A stretch of DNA of 7,429 bases. Source: Natrialbaceae archaeon Tc-Br11_E2g1. GTDB taxonomy: Archaea; Halobacteriota; Halobacteria; Halobacteriales; Natrialbaceae. The notes beneath the pieces were generated by a model. The model had not been told where the DNA came from, searched no databases, and saw only the letters and a list, made by a program, of their open reading frames with translations. A program made the position numbers and the translations under genes. Positions 1 to 5,651 of this stretch are shown piece by piece. Position 1 is the first letter of the stretch; every line of letters starts with the position of its first letter. The stretch covers positions 1 through 7,429 of the forward strand of contig LKNC01000137.1 of NCBI GenBank assembly GCA_001564255.1. The letters run 5' to 3'.

Positions 1-1947
1 ATTCTCGGGATGAACTGTTACCCCGACATGGAGAGCGCCCCCCAGGCCGACCTGGCGGTGGTCGTCGTTCCCCCGCCGATCGTCAACGACGTCTTACGCG
101 AACTCGGCGAGGCGGGGACGAAAAACGCCGTCGTCATCACGGCCAACTTCAGCGAGGTCGGTGCCGAGGGCGCAAAACGCGAGCGCGAACTCCGTGAGGT
201 CGCCGCCGAGTACGACCTCAACGTCGTCGGCCCGAACTGTCTCGGCGTGATGAGCACGTCGGTGAGCATGAACGCCTCCTTCGGCCCCGAGGACCCACTC
301 GAGGGCTCGGTCTCCTTTATGAGCCAGTCCGGCGCGTTCATCACCGCCGTACTCGACTGGGCGAACGAACAGGGGATCGGCTTCCGGGACGTCGTCTCGC
401 TTGGCAACAAAGCCGTCCTGGACGAGACCGACTTCGTCCGTGAGTGGGGGGAAGATCCCAACACCGACGTCGTTATCGGCTACCTCGAGGGTATCGACGA
501 GGGCCGGGAGTTCATCGACGTCTCCCGGGAGGTCACTGACGAGACGCCGGTCGTACTCGTGAAATCGGGACGGACGGACGCCGGCGCACAGGCTGCTTCC
601 TCCCACACGGGCGCGATCGCCGGCAGCGAACGGGCCTACGAGGCCGGCTTGGAGCAGGCGGGCGTCTTGCGAGCCCGCTCTGTACAGGAGCTGTTCGACT
701 GGGCGCGGGCGCTGTCGGGACTCGAACTCCCCGAGAGCGAGGGTGTCGCGGTCGTCACCAACGCCGGCGGCCCCGGTGTGCTCACGACCGACGCCATCGG
801 TGACTCCGGGCTCTCGATGGCGTCTTTCGAGGACCGGACGATCGACCGGCTAGCAGAGGAGATGCCCGACGAGGCGAACGTCTACAACCCCGTCGACGTC
901 ATCGGCGACGCCGACGTCTCCCGCTTCGAGGAGGCCCTCGAGATCGTCATGGACGATCCGAACGTCGGGGCCGCGGTCGTCGTCACCGCACCGACGGCCG
1001 TCCTCGAGTACGACGATCTAGCGGAGATGATAATCGAGTACACCGCGGGCGACGGGACGCCGGTCGTCCCCTGTCTGATGGGCGGGGAGCGAACACGGGT
1101 CCCCGAGGCGGTCCTCCGGGAGGCCGGCATCCCGAACTACTTCGATCCCGCGCGGGCAGTGTCGGGACTCGACGCACTCACGCGGTATCAGGGCATCCGT
1201 GACCGCGAGATCGACGAGCCGACGACCTTCGACGTCGACCGTGACCGTGCCCGGGAGATCCTCGAGACGGTCCAGGACCGAACGGGCAACCAACTCGGGG
1301 TCGAGGCGATGGAGATCCTCGAGTGTTATGGCATCCCGATCCCCGACGGCGAGGTCGTCGACGACCCGGAGGCGGCCGTCGACGTGGCCGAGTCGATCGA
1401 AGGCGACGTCGTGATGAAGATCGTCAGCCCCGACATCGCCCACAAGATGGACATCGGCGGGGTCAAAATCGGCGTCCCGACCGAGGACGTCTACGACGCC
1501 TACGAGGACCTGATCTCGCGGGCGCGAAATTACCAGCCCGACGCACAGCTCCTCGGTGTGCAAGTCCAAGAGCAAGTCGACCTCGATGACACCACGGAGA
1601 CGATCGTCGGCATGAACCGCGATCCGCAGTTCGGTCCCCTCCTGCTCTTCGGTCTCGGTGGGATCTTCGTCGAGATCCTAGAGGACACCTCGGTGCGCGT
1701 CGCACCCGTCGCCGAGAACGAAGCCGAGGAGATGGTCGAGGAGATCCAGGCTGCACCACTGCTTCGCGGTGCGCGTGGTCGCGAGCCGGCCGACGTCGAC
1801 GCGGTCGTCGAGGCCATCCAGCGGTTGTCTCAACTCGTCGATGACTTCCCGGCGATCGTCGAACTCGACGTCAACCCGCTCGCTGCGGGCCCCGAGGGCG
1901 TACAGGCACTCGATCTCGTACTCACAATCGACACGGAGCAATTATGA
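1..1947 (+). CDS. acd: ADP-forming acetyl-CoA synthetase, fused alpha-beta chain, 5'-truncated by the window
   Basis: This enzyme converts acetyl-CoA (or another acyl-CoA), ADP and phosphate into acetate, ATP and CoA in the cytoplasm; haloarchaea use it to form acetate and ATP in one step. The frame is open to base 1 and reads ILG before the first Met at base 10, so that Met is internal. By family length roughly 50-60 residues are missing, including the start of the CoA-binding Rossmann domain. Numbering from the Met at base 10: the succinyl-CoA-ligase-like alpha part contains SSHTGAIAG, whose His199 is the expected phosphohistidine. The beta ATP-grasp part runs from about residue 431 to the end, with SPDIAHKMDIGGV (His478, matching the second active-site His reported for Pyrococcus ACD), LGGIFVE at 549-555 and ELDVNP at 618-623. 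The alpha and beta chains, separate in Pyrococcus, are fused here, as in other haloarchaea. It overlaps the next gene by 4 bases (ATGA). Acetate versus another acyl substrate cannot be decided from sequence. Confidence 0.93.
   Translation: MLGMNCYPDMESAPQADLAVVVVPPPIVNDVLRELGEAGTKNAVVITANFSEVGAEGAKRERELREVAAEYDLNVVGPNCLGVMSTSVSMNASFGPEDPLEGSVSFMSQSGAFITAVLDWANEQGIGFRDVVSLGNKAVLDETDFVREWGEDPNTDVVIGYLEGIDEGREFIDVSREVTDETPVVLVKSGRTDAGAQAASSHTGAIAGSERAYEAGLEQAGVLRARSVQELFDWARALSGLELPESEGVAVVTNAGGPGVLTTDAIGDSGLSMASFEDRTIDRLAEEMPDEANVYNPVDVIGDADVSRFEEALEIVMDDPNVGAAVVVTAPTAVLEYDDLAEMIIEYTAGDGTPVVPCLMGGERTRVPEAVLREAGIPNYFDPARAVSGLDALTRYQGIRDREIDEPTTFDVDRDRAREILETVQDRTGNQLGVEAMEILECYGIPIPDGEVVDDPEAAVDVAESIEGDVVMKIVSPDIAHKMDIGGVKIGVPTEDVYDAYEDLISRARNYQPDAQLLGVQVQEQVDLDDTTETIVGMNRDPQFGPLLLFGLGGIFVEILEDTSVRVAPVAENEAEEMVEEIQAAPLLRGARGREPADVDAVVEAIQRLSQLVDDFPAIVELDVNPLAAGPEGVQALDLVLTIDTEQL
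1935..1938 (+). promoter_or_regulatory. Shine-Dalgarno GGAG for the second operon gene
   Basis: GGAG lies inside the last codons of acd, five bases before the ATG at 1944, and is complementary to the CCUCC end of archaeal 16S rRNA. Together with the ATGA overlap it supports translational coupling and fixes the start of the downstream gene. The other protein genes in the window lack such a site and appear leaderless. Confidence 0.6.
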
Positions 1948-2999
1948 ACACACTCATCACGTCACTAGAAGAGAGCACCGGCAAGACGGCGATCACCCTC
2001 GCGTTGGCCCGACTGGCCCGCGAAGACGGGGCGGACGTCGGCTACATGAAACCGAAGGGCACACGCCTGGAGAGTTCCGTCGGGAAGACCTTAGACGAAG
2101 ATCCCATGCTCGCCCGCGAACTGCTCGACCTCGAGGCGACGGTCGCGGACATGGAGCCGGTCGTCTACTCGCCGACGTTCATCGAACAGGCGATCCGCGG
2201 GCGCGAAAACCCCGGCGAACTGCGCGAGCGCGTCGAGGAGGCCTACGAGACGATCGCCGACGGGAAAGATCGGATCTTCCTCGAGGGCGGTGGCAGACTC
2301 GACATGGGCGGGATCGTCGAGTTGACCGACTACGACGTCGCCGACTTACTCGACGCACAGGTTTTGCTCGTCGCACCCTACGGGACTCCCGGCGACGTCG
2401 ACGACGTCCTCGCCGGCGCAGAACCGTTCGGTGACCGACTCGAGGGCGTTATCTTCAACGACGTCTCCGACGGTGCCTTCGACGAACTCGAGACCGACGT
2501 CGTACCGTTCCTCGAGGGGAAGGGGATCCCCGTCCACGGCGTCTTGCCACGCGAACAGAGCCTCGCGGGTGTCACCGTCGGCGAACTCGCGGGGGAACTC
2601 GGCGCGGAAGTCCTAGTCGAGGACGGCGAAGACGCCTACGTCGAGCGGTTCACCGTCGGTGCGATGGGTGGGGATAGTGCGCTCCGGCAGTTCCGACGAA
2701 CCCGCGATGCGGCGGTCATCACGGGCGGCGATCGGGCGGAGATCCACGCTGCGGCCCTCGAGGCACCGGGCGTTCGCTGTCTCATCCTGACCGGCGGTCA
2801 CCGCCCGTCGGGGGCGATCGTCGGCCAGGCCGCCGAGAAAGGGACCCCGATCCTGACGGTTCAGACGGACACGCTCACGACGGTCGAGCGTGCAGAAGAG
2901 GTCGTCCGCAGCGGCCGCACCCGCGACGAGCGGACCGTCGCGGAGATGGAACGGCTCCTCTCGGATCACGCCGACGTCGACGCGATCTTCCGGGGCTGA
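1944..2999 (+). CDS. Phosphotransacetylase-like protein: BioD-like P-loop domain plus DRTGG domain, no catalytic PTA domain
   Basis: The 351-residue protein has two parts. Residues 1 to about 215 form a dethiobiotin-synthetase-like P-loop NTPase fold, with a compact Walker A ending in STGKT (Lys14, Thr15) and an acidic [10 protein letters not shown] stretch. Residues of about 230-325 match a DRTGG domain, with ITGGDRAE (259-266) and LILTGG (279-284). This is the layout of the N-terminal half of long bacterial Pta proteins, but the C-terminal PTA_PTB catalytic domain is absent, so it should not make acetyl phosphate. Automatic annotation often calls such proteins 'phosphotransacetylase family'. 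The start is fixed by the GGAG site and the ATGA overlap with acd, which implies co-expression. I infer a regulatory or accessory role for ACD or acetyl-CoA metabolism. A BioD or cobyrinate-type amide ligase function is less likely, because no biotin or cobalamin genes are nearby. The domain call is firm; the function is unknown. Confidence 0.85.
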   Translation: MNTLITSLEESTGKTAITLALARLAREDGADVGYMKPKGTRLESSVGKTLDEDPMLARELLDLEATVADMEPVVYSPTFIEQAIRGRENPGELRERVEEAYETIADGKDRIFLEGGGRLDMGGIVELTDYDVADLLDAQVLLVAPYGTPGDVDDVLAGAEPFGDRLEGVIFNDVSDGAFDELETDVVPFLEGKGIPVHGVLPREQSLAGVTVGELAGELGAEVLVEDGEDAYVERFTVGAMGGDSALRQFRRTRDAAVITGGDRAEIHAAALEAPGVRCLILTGGHRPSGAIVGQAAEKGTPILTVQTDTLTTVERAEEVVRSGRTRDERTVAEMERLLSDHADVDAIFRG

Positions 3000-3050
3000 T
3001 ACGGTCGTAAGTGTTCACCGGGATCGCTCGAACGGGATAAGAACCGCCGT

Positions 3051-3083
3051 CGTCCCGACCCGTACGGAACCCGGGTCGTCCCG
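3051..3083 (+). repeat. Nested repeats upstream of the hemAT promoter
   Basis: CGTCCCG occurs twice in direct orientation (3051-3057 and 3077-3083), 26 bases apart. Between and overlapping the copies is an inverted repeat, CGACCCG (3056-3062) and CGGGTCG (3072-3078), and a palindrome CCGTACGG at 3060-3067. The block lies 26 bases before the hemAT TATA box and 52 bases after the upstream stop codon. It could be an operator for hemAT or a 3' structure of the acd operon. In GC-rich DNA some of this is expected by chance. Confidence 0.35.
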
Positions 3084-3102
3084 GAACACACTCGGGCTCC
3101 GG

Positions 3103-3141
3103 CCGTTATTTATATTCGTTTACTTTGTTTTGCCGTACGTA
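3103..3141 (+). promoter_or_regulatory. Leaderless promoter of the hemAT-like gene
   Basis: An unusually AT-rich island in this GC-rich window contains TTTATAT at 3109-3115, centred 30 bases before the ATG at 3142. With archaeal spacing of about 25 bases from TATA box to start site, transcription would begin within a few bases of the ATG, giving a leaderless message. No Shine-Dalgarno sequence precedes the ATG. The upstream BRE position (GGCCG) is not purine/A-rich and is a weak match. Confidence 0.65.
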
Positions 3142-5022
3142 ATGGCAACCGATGGTGGACCGCAGTCAGGGATGGGTCTCCGGAGTGGCCTCGACGAACA
3201 GGAACTGATCGACGAAATCGGCCTAAACCAGGAGGAAGTCGACTGGCGAAAGGAGTTCGTCGGCTTCGACGAGGAGGACGCTCGTCGCCTCGAGGCGTTG
3301 ACGCCGCTTTTCGAGGGCATGAGCGACGAGTTCACCGAACGGTTCTACGACCATTTGACGGGCTTTTCGGGGACGGCCGACGTACTCGGGCGGTCCGAGC
3401 GGTCGGTCGAACAGCTCAAAGGCACCCAGACACGGTACCTCGAGAGCCTGGGGGCTCAGGCCTACGACGAGGGGAGCGATCCCGGCTACGGGATGGATTA
3501 CTTCCGCCAGCGGGCGGTGATCGGACGGCTCCACAGCATGCTCGACATGCCGCCGAAACACTACGTGGGTACCTACCAGCTCTACCACGAGGCGATGCTC
3601 GAGGCGTTGTTTGATCGCCTCCTCGAGGACCTCACCGACCGTGTCGAAGACGGGGAGCTCACCCGCGAGGAGATCGAGACGGCCGTCGAGGGGACCCGCG
3701 AGGACCTCACCTCGACGTTCCGGCTGATGAACCTCGACTTGCAGGTCGCGATGGACACCTACCTCGAACACGAGAAGACGGGCGTCTGGACGCGGGCGCT
3801 CGACGAGATGATAAACCCCGTCGTCGTCATCGACGAGGACGCCGACATACAGGTCTTCAACCCCGCAATGGAGGAGTTGACCGGCGTCTCCACCGAGGAG
3901 ACAACGGGGATGGAGCTGTGGGAAATCTTCCGGATCGACGAGACTCACGACACGAAAGAGACGATAATCGAGCACGTCCTCGAGACCGAACAGCCCCTCC
4001 GAGGGATGGAGATGCAGTTGCTCAACCACCGTGATGAGACCATCGACGTCATCATCTCGAACGCACCGATGTACGACGAAAACGACGAGCTCATGGGTGC
4101 GGTGACGGTGATGCGTGATGTCACTGAGCTTCGGGAAAAGGAGCGAGCCCTGGAGGAGACCCAAAAGCGGGTCGCCACCGAGGTCGGCTCACTCGCCACC
4201 GAACAAGCCGAGACTACCCACGAGATCGCCGACACGATGGGCGACCTCGAGGCCCGGGCGACCGAACAGGCCGAAATGGCCCAAGAGATGAGAGGCGAGT
4301 TGCTCGAGTACAGCACGCGAATGGAAGAGGTCGCCGCGAGCGCCAAAGAGGTAACCGACGCCGCCGAGGGGTCGAAAGAGCGAGCCGGGGAAGGCCTCGA
4401 GGCGAGCACGCAAGCCCAGAAAGCGATGGAAGACGTCGTCGCCCAGGGTGAGACGCTCGTGGAGACGGCGACGGAACTCCACGAACGGATGGACGAGATC
4501 GACGACGTCGTAGAGGTGATCGTCGACGTGGCAGACCAGACGAACATGCTGGCACTGAACGCCCGTATCGAGGCGGCTCACGTGGGCGAGGGTGGCCAGG
4601 GCTTCGAGGTCGTCGCCGACGAGGTCAAATCACTCGCCGACGAGACCAAAGAGCATACGAAAGAGATCACAGACCGCATCGAGGACGTGACGACCCAGAC
4701 CGACCGGACCGTCGAAGCCGCACGCACCACGAACGATCGGGTGACCGAAGCCGGCGACGACATCGACGAGGCCCTCGCCTCGCTCGAGGGGATCGCCGAC
4801 GCCGTCGAGGAAGCCGTCGACGGCATCACCGAGATCGCCCAGGCCAACGACGAACAGGCCGACAGCGTCGACGAGATGCTCACGATGGCCGAAGAGTACG
4901 CGGACCACTCCGAGGACGCCCGCCGGGCCGCCGAGGAGACCGCTACCGTCGTCGACGATCAGCTACAGATCGCTCGCAGAATACGCGAGCACGTCTCCGA
5001 ACTCTCCGAGGAACTCGAGTGA
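3142..5022 (+). CDS. hemAT: HemAT-type globin-coupled aerotaxis transducer with a PAS domain
   Basis: The 626-residue soluble protein has no membrane segment or signal peptide. A globin-coupled sensor domain spans about residues 25-205. IGRLHSML supplies the proximal heme ligand His131, and FTERFYDHL supplies Tyr69 at the B10 position that contacts bound oxygen in Bacillus HemAT. A PAS domain follows (about 217-329, ending MRDVTEL), then coiled coil and an MCP signalling domain to the C terminus. The hairpin tip is [10 protein letters not shown] (464-473) followed by [14 protein letters not shown]. The expected role is oxygen sensing and control of CheA, hence archaellum rotation. HemAT of Halobacterium salinarum is 489 residues with globin and MCP parts only, so the PAS domain is an addition. 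An open frame extends upstream to 2890 inside the previous gene, but the TATA box at 3109 and the absence of globin homology before 3142 favour this ATG; 3172 is a possible later start. No methyltransferase or methylesterase gene is adjacent. Confidence 0.92.
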   Translation: MATDGGPQSGMGLRSGLDEQELIDEIGLNQEEVDWRKEFVGFDEEDARRLEALTPLFEGMSDEFTERFYDHLTGFSGTADVLGRSERSVEQLKGTQTRYLESLGAQAYDEGSDPGYGMDYFRQRAVIGRLHSMLDMPPKHYVGTYQLYHEAMLEALFDRLLEDLTDRVEDGELTREEIETAVEGTREDLTSTFRLMNLDLQVAMDTYLEHEKTGVWTRALDEMINPVVVIDEDADIQVFNPAMEELTGVSTEETTGMELWEIFRIDETHDTKETIIEHVLETEQPLRGMEMQLLNHRDETIDVIISNAPMYDENDELMGAVTVMRDVTELREKERALEETQKRVATEVGSLATEQAETTHEIADTMGDLEARATEQAEMAQEMRGELLEYSTRMEEVAASAKEVTDAAEGSKERAGEGLEASTQAQKAMEDVVAQGETLVETATELHERMDEIDDVVEVIVDVADQTNMLALNARIEAAHVGEGGQGFEVVADEVKSLADETKEHTKEITDRIEDVTTQTDRTVEAARTTNDRVTEAGDDIDEALASLEGIADAVEEAVDGITEIAQANDEQADSVDEMLTMAEEYADHSEDARRAAEETATVVDDQLQIARRIREHVSELSEELE

Positions 5023-5027
5023 CGGCG

Positions 5028-5084
5028 CCGATCGCGGATAGATCGGTCGGGCCGACGACCTACCCGAAAGCCGATCATCTCGGC
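5028..5084 (+). other. Cluster of short inverted repeats after hemAT
   Basis: Three short stems lie just after the hemAT stop codon: CCGATC/GATCGG (5028-5033 and 5041-5046), GTCGG/CCGAC (5046-5050 and 5052-5056) and GCCGA/TCGGC (5070-5074 and 5080-5084). They could fold the 3' untranslated end of the message. No T-run typical of archaeal terminators follows. Stems this short are common by chance in GC-rich DNA. I see no gene in the rest of the 177-base gap to 5199. Confidence 0.3.
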
Positions 5085-5163
5085 CCCTAGTAAGCACGGC
5101 TCGACGGTCGTCCGGGACGTTCACGGCTCCCGTCGTCCGTTCGTTCAGTCGAGCGCTCCCGCA

Positions 5164-5199
5164 TCAAGAATTAATAGTGCGCCCCGTGTGACCTGGGGT
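5164..5199 (+). promoter_or_regulatory. Leaderless promoter of the PRC-barrel gene
   Basis: A purine-rich BRE-like CAAGAA (5164-5169) is followed by the TATA-like TTAATA (5171-5176). Its centre is about 26 bases before the ATG at 5200, which places the predicted transcription start at or next to that ATG. This argues for the ATG at 5200 over the in-frame GTG at 5188, which would lie upstream of the start site. Confidence 0.65.
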
Positions 5200-5490
5200 A
5201 TGGACGATACACCCCAGGAGATCACGTCGCTCGTCGGGCGCGAAGTGTACTCGAACAACGGCGTCTTCGTCGGCGAGATCGAGGACCTCCGTCTGAACCT
5301 CGGCGAACAGGCCGTTACAGGACTCGCACTCGGCGGCCTGAACCCGGAACTGTTCGGTGAGGACGTACACGCCTCACACGGCGTTATCCTCCCGTACCGG
5401 TGGGTCCGATCGGTCGGGGACGTCGTCCTCGTCAACGACATCGTAGAGCGCGTCCGTGACGCCGACGAGGAAGAAGAGGTCCTCGCGTAG
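5200..5490 (+). CDS. Small PRC-barrel domain protein, possible CdpB-like cell-division factor
   Basis: The 96-residue acidic protein consists almost entirely of one PRC-barrel domain. It opens with EITSLVGREVYSNNGVFVGE, the usual first strands (residues 7-26), followed by IEDLRLNLGEQAVTGLAL, then VILPYRWVRSVGDVVLVND, and ends in a short acidic tail, DADEEEEVLA. It has no signal peptide or membrane segment. PRC-barrel domains form small beta-barrels that act as interaction modules, in RNA processing (RimM) and photosynthetic reaction centres. In Haloferax, short PRC-barrel proteins CdpB1 and CdpB2 act in FtsZ-based division with SepF. Membership of that group is possible from size and domain but I cannot confirm it from sequence alone. 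The gene has its own promoter and stands alone, converging on the RCK-DHH gene. The ATG at 5200 is chosen over GTG 5188 because of the leaderless promoter spacing. Confidence 0.85.
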   Translation: MDDTPQEITSLVGREVYSNNGVFVGEIEDLRLNLGEQAVTGLALGGLNPELFGEDVHASHGVILPYRWVRSVGDVVLVNDIVERVRDADEEEEVLA

Positions 5491-5534
5491 TACTCCCCCA
5501 GGCGTCGACGTGTGATACGGTCTGTTGTGATTGG

Positions 5535-5575
5535 TTACCGGTGATCGCCGCCCCGTTCGGGTCGATCGCCGGTAA
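5535..5575 (+). terminator. Strong hairpin downstream of the PRC-barrel gene (possible 3' end)
   Basis: The arms TTACCGGTGATCG (5535-5547) and CGATCGCCGGTAA (5563-5575) pair over 13 bases. The only non-Watson-Crick pair is a G-U in plus-strand RNA, which becomes an A-C mismatch in minus-strand RNA. The loop holds a smaller CCC/GGG stem (5552-5554 and 5559-5561). It starts 45 bases after the PRC-barrel stop codon. Archaeal terminators usually need a T-run, and only A residues follow here, so this may instead be a 3'-end stabilising or processing element. Confidence 0.45.
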
Positions 5576-5590
5576 AACGTTATACCGATC

Positions 5591-5633
5591 CGTGTGAGTC
5601 GAACCGGACAACCACGATCGTTCGACCCACACG
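5591..5633 (-). terminator. Strong hairpin downstream of the RCK-DHH gene (possible 3' end)
   Basis: CGTGTGAGTCGAAC (5591-5604) and GTTCGACCCACACG (5620-5633) form a 14-base stem with a 15-base loop. In minus-strand RNA the one imperfect pair is G-U; in plus-strand RNA it is an A-C mismatch. The hairpin begins 19 bases past the stop codon of the minus-strand gene, and the minus strand has a short TTTT within about 17 bases beyond it (5574-5577). This fits a 3'-end structure or terminator for that gene. Confidence 0.45.
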
Positions 5634-5651
5634 TTCAGGCTTGGTGAACCA

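Noticed and set aside
10..12. ATG at base 10 as the true start of acd
   Set aside because: The frame stays open to base 1 and the family has about 50-60 more residues of CoA-binding domain upstream.
1944..2999. Second operon gene as a true phosphotransacetylase or dethiobiotin synthetase
   Set aside because: The PTA_PTB catalytic domain is absent, and the DRTGG domain plus acd context do not fit biotin synthesis.
2890..3141. N-terminal extension of the HemAT frame by 84 residues
   Set aside because: It overlaps the end of the previous gene, crosses the TATA box, and its translation has no globin-sensor character.
3223..4164. Minus-strand open frame of 313 codons opposite hemAT
   Set aside because: Antisense shadow of a strongly biased GC-rich gene; no recognisable domain and no promoter.
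5188..5190. GTG at 5188 as start of the PRC-barrel gene
   Set aside because: It lies before the start site predicted from the TATA-like box; the ATG at 5200 fits leaderless spacing.
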